A stretch of DNA of 64,000 nucleotides from Gelatoporia subvermispora B (Eukaryota > Basidiomycota > Agaricomycetes > Polyporales > Gelatoporiaceae), in NCBI GenBank assembly GCA_000320605.2, contig KB445791.1:3336576-3400575 (forward strand). Direction: 5' to 3'. Shown one piece after another: positions 31,425 to 48,520 of the stretch. The notes under the pieces were generated by a model. It made no database searches. It saw only the letters and a program-made list of their open reading frames with translations, and was not told where the DNA came from. A program made the translations under genes and the position numbers. How positions within the stretch are numbered: position 1 is the first letter of the stretch; each line of letters begins with the position of its first letter.

Positions 31425-34276
31425 TTATACACCGCTAGTCCCCTCATCTCCATCCGATCCCCACTTCTGTATCCTCCTCATACCCCGCTCGAATTCCGTA
31501 AGAAAGAATTGTGGCTGATGTTGGCTCCGACCTGACCGAGTCGAAGCCTGTTGCTGGACGCTGAATACCTGTGATCAGTAACGAAACCTAATACATAGAT
31601 GACGGCCACCGACAATTTGTGTATGCTCGTGCTGCGCAGTGTGAAATGCGCGGTTATGACATCCTAGGTAGGGATCAACGCCGTGTCCGGTGTGGCTCAT
31701 GTGAGGTAGCGATTCCTTACCGCCCAAATGCCATTCTTGTGCTCATCCCTGAGCCAATCAATGATTGCCCAGCGAATAGTGTTCGATGTCACCTCTTGAT
31801 TGTACGCAACACTCCTCGCATCTCTTGGGTTCGCTTGGCCATATCCTGGTCTGACGGTGGATGGTTAACCTTGTAGTCTACCATAACTGGAAGTGACGAA
31901 CTCATTGAAGTATGGCAGGTCAATGAGGATCATACTCTGTATTGATACCACCACCTGCAGCAGAGTTGATTTCGGCGACCATTGTTCTTCCGGCCTGCAC
32001 AGGCTTGTCTGAATAGCTGGTCCATATACAATTTCGAAGCACTCACCGTCCTGGCCAGGTTCCCAGCAGCGATAAGCACACCTTACCATTGTTGTAAAGG
32101 TTGGGATTGAACCTGACTGTTCCGCCGCCGGTGGTGCGTAAGTGCATCAGCGGCGGCTTATGGGGATATTCCAGCGGTATGAAGCAGTCGAATTCGAACA
32201 ATCCTCCTGCATATGGCGTTCCCTCAGGGCCAGCAATCATGATCTTGCTGGAAAATGTTAAATATACAAACCTCAAGGCTAGGCTGCAATCCGTGCACTC
32301 ACATGGCATCATTGCGAATTTCGTCCACACGAACCCAGACGCCGGGCGGCAAGCTTGTAGCCATGACCGCGAGCTCTTTAATCAGGTGCAGCCTGTCCTT
32401 CGGGTTCCGTGTGGCAGTAGCTGTACGAGCGAGGTCTTGCGCGTACGCGAACGTGGGATATGCTAGACCATTCCCGTCAGCGGAAGGTTGAGACAAAGCG
32501 ACGTGTCGGAACGCAAGTCGCTCGCATATTTGAGCGTATTTGCGCTCCAGAGCAATTGATGGTTCTTCGTTCTTCCCCTTCCGTGGAGATTTCGATGCGT
32601 CGGAACTGGTGTCGGACGAAGTAGACATGGGTGTCTCGGCGCCCCGGCCCACGATCCTCATCGCGCGTTCTATGTCATCCCGCGCTGCAATTATATCGCC
32701 GCACAGTGCGGTGATCTTGAGCATCGTCTCCGCTTCCTTGCCCTGAGCATCGGACTCCCCGAGGACGGTCTTAGCACCTTCCAAGAATGCCTCAGATTGT
32801 TTCGTTAGCTTCTTGAAATGCGAGTACAGTGGCGCGGCAGAGACTAGGCGACGATCCGTGGAACTTCTAGACTTCTCAGAAGCCCATACGATGTCTCCCT
32901 CATCCCACATCCACTCCTCTAGTCCACAGCTCTTCTCCATTTCCCACCTGACACCAGTGAGAACCTGACAAAACGATCGCGTCAGAGTCACTTTCGAACT
33001 CGTACTGTTGGGACGACGATACCTCTATAGTTACTTCACAGTCGGCTAGTCGCCGTAGCAGCGATAGCATACCGTAATGCACGTCGATGCGTGTTGCCCA
33101 GTCTGTGACGGAGTCGTTGCGGAGCAAGGCTCCGAGTAAGACTGGCAGCTGGGACGTCTTCAGTAGCGTAGCTATGGATTGATGAGGTATCATGTCATAT
33201 ATTTGTGGTGACCCTGAATACGGTGACGGAAGAAACTGTGATATTGTTGCAAATGCGCGGACAATGATCTCGTCCCAGTGGGCCGCCAACGCTTCTGTCT
33301 GTGTCAGACCATTTTTTGGTTTGAAAAACCCCGGCTTTTGTCCATGGCGAGATCTGTGGTATGGATATTCACCGCCGGTGCTCTCCACTCCGTAGCCGGT
33401 ACCACCTGGCCCTACACTCTGAGGGCCTTGCGATCGATTTTTTGCAGCGGCTTCCCGTGCGCGAGCCTCAGATGTAACACGCTCGCCAATGTACTGACGA
33501 TCAAGGCCGCCAAGTGCCTCGAAGAGGGCGATAGCTCGAACCTCGGCACAGCAAGTCAAGACAGTACAACTGCCAGACGGTCCACCCCCTTTGCAGCTCA
33601 TCGGACAAGACACTTGGGTCATGCAGCCACGACAGTGGTTGGTTTTGCACCCGGTGCAGGGGGCATGGAGCAAGAATAGGAGACTTGGCGGGAGAACGTC
33701 TGGCGTGAACGTCACCTAAGAATATCACAATCGTACCGCGCAAAAGTTAGGCATCACGACAACTTGACGTACATAGCCGCGCGGGGACGGGAGTTCATGT
33801 CCACATTCACACTTTCGTGTCACATTGAATACGGCTCGGAATTGACGTAGTGTCAGATCAGGGGTCTCGTCACGAGTGGGCGTATGAGGGGCCTTGCCCT
33901 TTGTATCTCGCGGGATTGCAGCATTCTGTGGTGTGCGCGAAGTCGACGTGGCAGGTGGACCAGTGACCTCTATACCGCCCTCCTTCTCCCATTCTTCAGC
34001 TAGCCGTCTGGCTAATGCCTCATCGTCTTCGCATATCGAGTGCGCGTTCGATGGACCCGGAAGGTCTGGTTCGCTACGCGTGCTCTGACCGGCGGCTCTA
34101 TTCCACTCTTCCTGTAAGCGGCGGGCGAGTGCTTCGCTCTCCTCTTGGGCTTTGATCTGTGCTAAAATGTGCTCCAGCGATTCGTCCTCATCATCGCTTA
34201 TCACGATAAGTTCGGCTGCACGACGTTTGGCACTAGGGCCTTCGGAGGTCTCGAGTGCGCGTTTCTTGCCAGCCAT
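31425..34276 (-). CDS. BIRC6-type ubiquitin-conjugating enzyme (E2) with N-terminal ubiquitin/SUMO-binding-like motifs
   Basis: A large E2. The C-terminal UBC domain is rebuilt over several small exons: [58 protein letters not shown] (catalytic Cys, near 32,076), [59 protein letters not shown] and [16 protein letters not shown], ending [13 protein letters not shown]. The [13 protein letters not shown]...FNEPGY pattern is that of BIRC6/UBE2O-like E2s. The N terminus has [12 protein letters not shown] (SUMO-interaction-like) and two MIU-like repeats ([24 protein letters not shown]). A Cys-rich region follows ([29 protein letters not shown]). The long middle is helical. No BIR domain is seen. 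Targets are unknown. The start at 34276 gives the basic leader [13 protein letters not shown]. Confidence 0.85.
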
Positions 34277-34638
34277 TCCGGTAGATTGTCAAGTCAAGCA
34301 CTGTTTACAAGCTGTCAAATGGCAGGACGAGACAGTATGGAGAGTGGAGGGGGCGCGGTCACGGCTGAAATGGGCAAGAGCAGCACAGTGACAGTCAAAG
34401 AGCAAAAGCGGCTGACCGGCGCTCGCTGCTGGCCGACCTCAGACTCGACACTTTCACCCGCGTCCCGTAGTGGCCCTCTCTACTCTCTCCATATCGCCTT
34501 CATTCTATATACCATTACGCGACAATCTCTCTACGGATTCTATCATTGATCTAGACACGTTCACCCCTGCGGCGGAACGCCTCCTTCACGACTTGACACG
34601 ACTTTGATACCTCCTTCCTCCGTGATATCATTAAAACC
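34277..34638. other. divergent promoter region, E2 / kinase
   Basis: About 0.36 kb between the starts of the E2 (-) and the kinase (+). It should carry both promoters; pyrimidine-rich near the kinase side. No gene seen. Confidence 0.5.
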
Positions 34639-36716
<2,078 letters not shown>

Positions 36717-36939
36717 CTACGGATACCCATTACCATAATCCCTCCTCTTTCTTGTTTCACAGCAGCGCAGTTACCCGGACACTCGCAGTACCCTCTCTTG
36801 CTATCTCGACATCATATCATCTAGCCGTGATTGACGCGATCGCATGTATCCCTCTCATCCTACATAGCAATCTGCTCTTATATCCATTGTATACCATAGG
36901 CTGCATCAAAGTACATCGAATGAGATTAAGTCCGAACTA

Positions 36940-39900
36940 TCATGTCGTGTCCGTATTAGCTGTAGCAAGAGTAGACGTCCGTTTCTTCTTTCCGCTAGAG
37001 CTAGCCTTTTTCTTGGCCCTCGTGACCTTGATAGCCTGGGGTGTAGCTGGCGATGAGGCCTGTGGAGCTGTGTCCGCCGGGAAGCTCGGCAGAGCTTCCG
37101 TCGATGTGGTGGCAGCAGCGCCATTACCAATTGTGGGCGTCAATGCCCCTGCGGGTGGGCTGGTCTTTGCTGAGCGAGGCATCTCTCCGGTCCTGTCGAT
37201 GACGAAAGTCTGCGGTGACATCGCAGAAGGCGTGTCCCTGAGGCGGGGTAAAGACGTATTTCCTGCTTCGAGCCCTGCATTAGGGTCAATTCACGGCATT
37301 CAAAGAGATCAGGGACCTACCTTGCGTGGGCGGTGGCAGGTCATCGAGCTTGACAATGGGAATGGAATCCACATCATCCGGTCCTGATGATGCCTTGACC
37401 CTATCATCGATGAGATAGTACGGGTCGTCTCGGAGGCGTTCCAGCCGCTCCGCTTTGCGCTAGAAGATCGTGTCATCGGCAACTGATTGCGAACTGAGGA
37501 AGACTGTAGACGTACGCGTTCGCGTTCGGCCCGTTCTTCCTCAGTCTCGACATGACGTGATGTCGGCGCAACGCCGTTACTGTCCGCGTCCTCAGCATTG
37601 CCCTTGCCATTGCCCTTGTCCTTTGTCTTGCCTTTCTTGTGCTTCTTCCTCACTTCCTTCGCGTCTCGCTCCTCCTCGCCACTGACTGGCGCCGCCTCCT
37701 TCGGAGGTGGTATTATCCAAGTTTCAAGGTCGAGACCTTCCGGCACTGTGACGCTGGTTTGGGCATTCGGTGCGACCGGGTTCAGTTCGTGCGACCGGAA
37801 AAGAGGCTGGATGAGGAATAGACTCTTGGGGAACTGCGGTTCCGCGGTGCTGTCGTTGAACCCACTTGCACCTCCGTAGTCAAACTCGGCGGACGCCTTC
37901 GGCCGGTGCGCATTGAGATCAGCGCGGATGAAAGCGAATAGCTGTTGCATCTCGGCAGCCTGCAAGCATGTTATTTTCCAGATGTGTAGCGGCGTCAGGC
38001 ACGACGTACCCGTTCCTGGATCTCGATGTTCGGGTTGGCCGCAAAAGTGCCAGATTGCTCAAGCACCAAGTCTACCATACTCTTGACTTTCGGCAAGTCG
38101 TCATCGTCCCACCGGACTGCAAGTTCGGCCGCCCATGTTCCAAATACCTTCATGGCGGATTGGAGATATACAGCCGCAATGTCAGGTGCCAATGACGCGA
38201 TCTGTGGCTGCAGAAGATATGTCAATAGTTTGTACGGTTCTGCAAGTTCACTAGAAGAGCTGTCAGCAGGCTGGATGGAGGTCAGCTCGTCTGAACTTTA
38301 CCCGCAGTATTCGCCACAAATCCAAGCCGCTGCCCAAAGGATCTCCGCACAACTTCCTTCATCAGAAGCATTGAAGAGGAAAGTGTCATCGCTGAGAACT
38401 TTGATCATGAGTTGCACTGCGAATCGTCTTGCGCCCCTGACACGGACAGCAATATCCAGTAGTTGATCGCGTATTTGCTCGCCCACACTGACGCCGGCTA
38501 CGTATGCCAGGTCAACCAGAACAGATAGGTACCACTCAAAGTCAGCCACATTGTCATACATGTCTTGAGAACCAAGCGCCAATATTCGTTGAGCGAGTGT
38601 GATGCGGTATGCAGGCGACTGAGAAGGGGAGGTAGACAATCTCGGGGGCTGCGATAAAGACTGCGTAGCGGACGGTAATGAGGAATCGGAGCGAACGAGA
38701 TGCGATAAGAGCTGTTGGATGATGGGTTGTAGGTTGCTCCTGCTGACCTGTCGAAGTCTTAGATCGTATGCGTTATCGTACAGATAGTCAGCAAATGCCT
38801 ACCATTGCTGAGATGAGGTCTAGAGCCCTCATTCGTATACTGATATCTTGGTCATCAATACTCGACAAAATCATATCCTGGTATTCTGCTACGAGTTGAG
38901 GGTGGGTAGGAACGATCTTCACCATTGCAAGCAGTGCAATGTACTTCACTGTTTTCATTCATTGACCTTCAATCAGCGTGGTGACCACAACATGGATCAA
39001 TGACACCTACAATTTTGGTCAGAATCTTGTAAGAAGCCTGCTAACTTGGTGACACATGTTCTTGCCAATGACAGTCCAGAGGCATTTTGCAACATTCCGC
39101 CAGTGATACATGTACGAACACATTCGTACAACAATGATATTGCAGGAGTCGTGGAAATGAGGTCCGTGATGGGCGGCTGGAGCTTCCTTACTAGTCGAGG
39201 TTCGTACGGAGTCAAAACTCCGAACTATTCACACCCTCATCGCGTTACACGCGTGTACACACAAAAAATGTCACATCTACTCACCAATTTGATGATCTTG
39301 ATGAGCATCCAATTGTTCGATGACGTCGTCAGCAGATGGAATAACTGCGGCGCAAGTGACAGGTAATCCTGCGGACTACGATGCACCAATTCGCAGAGGA
39401 CATTGACGGTTGCTGCGACGACGCCTACAGCAGTTGTATTAGCGACCCTGATGCTCATATGCGCAATGACACACATACTAGGATCTTGGTCCTCCAATTT
39501 CTCGCGTAGACGTGGCATGCCTTGAGGTATCGCTTCGGGATATCGGATGAAAACCTTGTATAATGCCAGAACAGCCCGTTTTCGGATGTGCGCGCGGGAA
39601 TGGTTGAGCATGGCAACAATTTCCTGCGACAGATCCCGAGCCAAATCCGGCGTCACTATATGCGAGAGGCCATTCAAGGTTACTGCAATATCATCCGGCT
39701 TCGAGCTAAGATCCTGAAGTGCCAAGTATTGAGAACCTCATTCGTGGCATCGATGTATGAGTACGAACCTTCTTCAGTAGGTTCGTCGTAAGCATCAATA
39801 CGTCCGTGTTCTGCTGGAACGACTGCACGGCCGCTAGGTACCCGACACTCTTCAAGTGGATCCGAGGCGAAGACATGACTTCGATGATATGAAATGAAGC

Positions 39901-40144
39901 CCAGCTCATGTCGTAACCTAACATGTCTAACTGCGTCCGAGGACTGTAAGTCCATTAGGACGATAGATGGCTTAGGTGGGACACTGACATATGTGAGCTT
40001 CAGCACTGCGCCTGCCTTCAACTCCATATCCTTGCTCTTGACCTCCTGCCGTATCTCATCGATTGCTTGTGCAATGAACTTGCTCTCATCCTTCTTGTTC
40101 GCACGAAGTCCGCGAATAAGATCTTGAAGTGTACGTTCCCACAT
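36940..40144 (-). CDS. APL5: AP-3 adaptor complex subunit delta
   Basis: The large subunit of AP-3, which sorts cargo from the Golgi or endosome to the vacuole. The start MWERTLQDLIRGLRANKKDE is diagnostic of delta adaptins. The adaptin trunk of HEAT-like helices follows through many small exons: QAIDEIRQEVKSKDMELKAG, LDMLGYDMSWASFHIIEVMS, HLKSVGYLAAVQSFQQNTDV, ALYKVFIRYPEAIPQGMPRL and DYLSLAPQLFHLLTTSSNNW, then LLYECVRTCITGG. The C-terminal third is hinge and ear: EERDAKEVRKKHKKGKTKDK, a coiled, highly charged stretch (TEEERAERERRKAERLERLR) and DDPYYLIDDR, and ends with a Ser/Lys-rich tail. The length is about 850-900 residues, usual for fungi. The start ATG at 40144 is well supported by the conserved first residues. 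Confidence 0.93.
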
Positions 40145-41657
40145 GTTGGCCGCAGGCTACCGGGTATCGCAGGGGCGTGATAAGGGCAGCGTTCCGGTGG
40201 TACCTACGCCAAGTAATATTGCACTTTATGGTGACGTCGAGCGGGCAAGACCAGGCTTATGAATGGCTTCGGCGAGAGCCCTGGAATGTCAATTGACTGA
40301 ATGATCTGGTGCTAGCTTGTCAGAACTGACCTGGATGACACTTCAACAGTGGAGTTGCATATGCCCGACTAAGGCCAACTGTCCCCCGCGGTCAAAATAA
40401 GCCCGAATAAGTAGGGTTCAATGTGCGAACAGCGGTAAGAAGTGGACAGCGGTGGGAGGTGGAGGCGTCGGGCAGCCGGGAGCATTGGGCTCGCGCCGTG
40501 ACCCATGCCACGTGCCCAGCCGACTCGCGCCACTGGCGCGAAACCCGATCGCGACTCAACGCGTCGACTCGAGCCTTGTCCTCCGCATCGCAAACTCAAG
40601 GGGCGCAGGGCATTAGGCGTGATCCTAGATGATTTCTACATACATTCGCTATGAAATCCACGTTGGAAACTCCCCTTCCATGCAGCGACACTCGCAGTTC
40701 ATTCACCGGGCACGCCCGTATTGCAGCCGAATTTCACCGCCCCACTCTTGCAGGAAAGACGATTACTGAAGGCGGATGCGACCCGTTCAGAATCTTCTCG
40801 TCGTAGAAGTGATTAGCCGGAAATCTGTGGGCTGAGAACATGCCCCTACAGCGCGACGCACTTCCATTCTATCGCACCGGCATCGCGTTTTTCGATTCTT
40901 CAGCCGCGCCACCATCACATTTGCGACATGACGCAGACGACTTGACTCAAGTCTGACTTAGAACCCACATCAGCATGGTCGCGCGATGAATGGGCATACC
41001 TCGGGCTTTGCAACGCTTGATCGGTCAGGGCGCGCCCACTACGCTTCGAGTGCTATCCCGTGCCGTGGTCGAGAAGCACCGGCTACCAAAGGCTACCTCG
41101 TATCACTCTCGCGATCATCAACTACCTCCGTAAGGCTAGCCATACACTCCATACTGAGATCATGGGTACTCCGATTTCTATTCAACGAAGCGAGAAAATC
41201 ACCAGGGTCGGATGTTTTCTGCCTACTCCGACGCAGGATATACTTCGACAGCTACATATCGAGCAGGCGGCATCCCGCGCTCAGATGCCTCGCCCCGTCT
41301 GACGCCTGCATCAAGGACGCAGAGCAGATATGACCTCTCCTTCGGGGAATCAAAGGCACGTCCGGTGACCTGAGTTATCTTTATGCCATCTCGATGAGAT
41401 CACCGGGCGTCGAGACCGGGAGTTTGGGTTTCATCCCTCTGTCAGGACTATTGGACCCTATTAGCCTACTCTTGGTCGTCACCAAGCGCGCTATGTCGCG
41501 GAGTTACACCAGACTAGACTTCTAATAGTTGACCTACGACACCAAACCATTGTAAAACACAGATCACCGGAGTTCCGAGCCCGCTCCGATATGCAGTGCG
41601 CTATAAAGGAGAGGTGTGTACGGATTCCTGTGCCTCAGACTTTTCCTCCAAGACACC
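40145..41657. other. 1.5 kb divergent intergenic region
   Basis: This lies between AP-3 delta (-) and the 2OG oxygenase (+). Frames at 40369-40632 and 40986-41333 are GC-rich and lack domains. A TATA-like box is noted separately at its right end. Confidence 0.45.
41602..41607 (+). promoter_or_regulatory. possible TATA box of the 2OG oxygenase gene
   Basis: TATAAA lies 51 bp upstream of the ATG at 41658. This fits a promoter with a short leader; no transcript evidence is available. Confidence 0.4.
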
Positions 41658-43054
41658 ATGCCTGGCCTCACCATCGCTGCCCCCTTCCCCGACGATGTTT
41701 GCACACATCCTTTGCTTATCCTCGACTATGCCCTCCTTCAGGCCAATGATGAGCATGAGATACATCGGCTATGGCAAGCTGCTACAACTCTCGGATTTTG
41801 GTAGTGAGTACAACATGTGGCGTTGTAGTAGAAAAGATTTCAACTTCGGCCACAGCTTGAAGAACCATGGGACCGAGAGAGAGGTCGACGGCATGTTCGC
41901 TATGGGTGCCGAGACTCTGGACCTGCCTCTGGCAGAAAAGATGAAATTTGAGCAGGGGGACAACGGAGATTCTTTTGGGTACTCACGCCTCCCACCATTA
42001 TGCCGTAGCAAGTACTGATGCGATGCTTGAAGGTACAAGGCCCGTGGAACAATTGTGACCGATGCCAACGGAACCAAGGACTGTGTGGAGTTTCTGAACA
42101 TTGCGCAAGACGACGTATTATCCTGGCCCCTTCCGACACACCGGACGTATCCCAGGACAGTCGGCGCTAGAATGACAGAGACCATTATCCCCTTCGTGCG
42201 GAAGTCCACGGACATTAACCAAACGTTGCTGGCTATTTTCGAGAAGCGCCTCGGGCTTCCAACGGGGGAGCTAGCTCGCCTGCATTCTCTGCGAGAGACT
42301 TGCGGAGGCGAAGCACGTTGCGTGAAGACTCCAGCGAACCAGACTTCGACAGGCATTGGAGCTCATACAGATTTTGGCACTCTCGTAAGCCCATTCACGA
42401 TCCTGCTCCAGGGTTGATGTGAATGATTCACGCAGACCTTGGTGCACAACCGCCTCGGAGGGCTGCAAGTGATGCCTCCTGGAACGGACAAATGGTTCTA
42501 TGTAAAGGTCAGGGTGACGTTTGAACCCTCTCGGCTGTATGAGTGGATTTTGACTTCGGTACAGCCATTGGCAGGACATGCCATTTGCAATGTGGGCGAT
42601 GCGCTCGCAATATTCAGTGGGGGGATAGTGCGATCGAATGTCCATCGGGTTATGTGAGTTGTCCTGAGCAACAACTACCAGAGGAATTTTGGCTGATCCA
42701 GTCGTCAGGCCGCCGCCAGGCACGCAGTCGCAGTTCGAGAGATATTCGATCGCCTTTTTCACTCGGCCAAATGACAGCGTCGTATTACGTGCGCTGTCAG
42801 ACAAGAGCCAATTGATTGCCAGTTCGGTCTCTAAATCGACCGGAGTCGAGTATGATACCGGAACGACGTCCGCAGAGTGGATCTCGCGGAGAATCAGGAA
42901 GCTCAGGCTCAGGAACAGAGAGGTACGTATTCAAGATGCCGGAGGCGAGAATCTTTAGCTGATGGTGACCGGCGCGCAGGGTTGGTTCGCAAGTGTCGGT
43001 ACTGAGCATCAGAGTCTAGGGCCGCGAACGCCAGAGATCCAGGCTGCAGCATGA
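41658..43054 (+). CDS. 2-oxoglutarate/Fe(II)-dependent oxygenase (isopenicillin N synthase-like)
   Basis: A non-heme iron oxygenase with the DIOX_N and 2OG-FeII_Oxy domain order. The N-terminal part reads LLILDYALLQANDEHEIHRL, then ATTLGFW spliced to LKNHG, the usual substrate-side domain. The iron triad is complete: TGIGAHTDFGTLT (His and Asp) and SNVHRV (distal His); the 2OG-binding Arg follows in FERYSIAFF. Another typical stretch is LGGLQVMPPGTDKWFYV, then AICNVGDAL. The start is at 41658 (MPGLTIAAPFPDD). The last exon ends RTPEIQAAA before TGA at 43052. Such enzymes oxidise small molecules in many pathways. No backbone gene of secondary metabolism lies nearby, so the substrate cannot be guessed. 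Confidence 0.92.
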
Positions 43055-43500
43055 GAAACTCCTGTTGAAGGGTCGTAATGTTAAGCCTGGGATGCGCTGG
43101 GACATGTCCGACGTTTGCTTGTATTTGTATAATTATATAGTGAGGTCATATATGAAGGCCTCTAGCTGTCGAGCGATAGTGTGACGACAGGTCCATATAG
43201 CGAGCGTGTGTGGTTCGTCGGAGCCCTAGAGGAACTGAATGACAGGTATGGCTGGGCTCCCGAGGACGGAATAAGATCGTGTGAGAATACGTTACTCGTG
43301 GTCACAGTCATGTGACTTAACGACTTTGTGACTGCATATGTGTGACTCGGGCGCGCGCAACTGCGAGGGAGTGGCAGGGGCGCCCGTCTATCTGTAGCCG
43401 CCTGTCGAGATCCCTGCAACCGGAGCACCTTGCAGGTCCTCACAACTCCCACCATCGGCAGCCCTTTTACATCCTTGGTTCACCACTGAGGAAACCTTGT
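43055..43500. other. intergenic region between the 2OG oxygenase and the NXT1-like gene
   Basis: About 0.45 kb with the 3' side of the oxygenase gene and the promoter of the next gene. No domain is seen in the short frames. Confidence 0.5.
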
Positions 43501-44094
43501 ATGCTTGAGTATGCTTACGAAGAACGAGTATGTCAAGCCAGATTATTGTCCAGCATACTCTCACTGAACTCGCCTTTGCATGCAGCATCGAAATTGCCAC
43601 CCGGGCCGCCGACCACTTCACTCGACTCTACTACGCGACCTACGACTCAGCTACAAGGGTTGATGACCTTCCCAAGCTCTACCGCCCTTCATCCGCGCTC
43701 GTATGGAATGGAAAGCCATTTCAAGGGTCTGACGGCGTCCGCAAGCTCCTCAGCGGGATGCCCATTACCAAACACGATGTTCAGTCGTTCGACTGCCATC
43801 CCATCCCTGGTGAGTTCTCCCACTGCGGATCTCCGAATATCATACTGAGCGCACTGTTCCATTGATGCAGGGAGCCAGCCACCTTCTCTTATGGTGATTG
43901 TTTCAGGAACAGTCGTCCACGGGAAAGGCCCAACCGGCAACCCTCCGAATACACCGGTGAAGTCCATCGATGGGCAGCCTCGCGTGTTCTCACAGACATT
44001 TATGCTCGTTCCTGACCCGAATGCGCCTCCGACGACGACGGGAGAGGTTGCGAAGTATTACGTTAGCGCGGACGCGATGAGATTCGTCGGCTGA
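43501..44094 (+). CDS. NTF2-related mRNA export protein (NXT1/p15-like)
   Basis: A small NTF2-fold protein expected to pair with the Mex67/TAP export receptor at the nuclear pore. The exon model 43501-43508, 43586-43809, 43871-44094 gives 151 residues. It starts MLDIEIATRAADHFTRLYYA, with the Asp codon split by the first intron. The NTF2 fold is recognisable in LPKLYRPSSALVWNGKPFQG, VRKLLSGMPITKHDVQSFDC and PRVFSQTFMLVPD, then the end AKYYVSADAMRFVG. The alternative ATG at 43530 in the first intron would give an N terminus without family similarity. Length and motifs match animal p15 rather than the shorter, divergent yeast Mtr2. Its stop faces the PRP22 gene. Confidence 0.88.
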
Positions 44095-44472
44095 AGGTGC
44101 GTGCAAACATTCTTAGAATCGCAATGCCTGTACTGATCGCATCGTCGTTGTGAAGTTCACTATGAGACCAGGGTCTACATCTCTGCTGCCATTCTCCCCC
44201 TCGGACACGTTTGACAGATCCATGCGGCCCACCACACCCATCCTCGGAAGCCAATTTCATTTGCCTTCAGCGCATCCACCCAACACAGCTCTCGGTGCGG
44301 GTCATCATAATATGGCACGCCGCTCACACATGCGGTTGGACGTACAACGCAGGCCTTGATGCAGCCACTTGACCGTGGAAGCGTTTCCGCACAGAGCAAC
44401 GGGTATAGCATGGAACTAGTACATCATACATAACAAATTGTAATGATACAGTGCATGACGTTGCCAACAACA
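44095..44472. other. convergent spacer between the NXT1-like gene and PRP22
   Basis: About 0.38 kb carrying the two 3' UTRs. A minus-strand frame continues past the PRP22 stop in another splice form but shows no family similarity. Confidence 0.5.
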
Positions 44473-48276
<3,804 letters not shown>

Positions 48277-48520
48277 GGTCAGGAGGAGGTCAAGTCAAGG
48301 ATGTCGATGAGTGCAGCGCTCTCTCGACTGCGAATGGTCTGTGCTGACTAATAATAGGCATTGAATAGGGTGATCGCCGGCTGTTACCGCGTGTGGGCGC
48401 CTGGAGTTCTGCGGTCTCGCTCGCTCGGGGCGCCACCGTATTATGCTCTCCGTCAGAAATACAGAGATACCTTACGGGCTGTAATCTAATTTCCGCGGAA
48501 ACGCAGCTGGTCTTCGCGAC
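48277..48520. promoter_or_regulatory. bidirectional promoter between two DEAH helicase genes
   Basis: Only 244 bp separate the start codons of PRP22 (-) and the DHX29/57-like gene (+). Both promoters must lie here or overlap the 5' exons. No TATA box is evident. Confidence 0.5.

Noticed and set aside
41658..44094. Secondary-metabolite cluster around the 2OG oxygenase
   Set aside because: The neighbours are housekeeping genes (AP-3 delta, an NXT1-like protein, PRP22); no synthase, terpene cyclase or cluster transporter is present.
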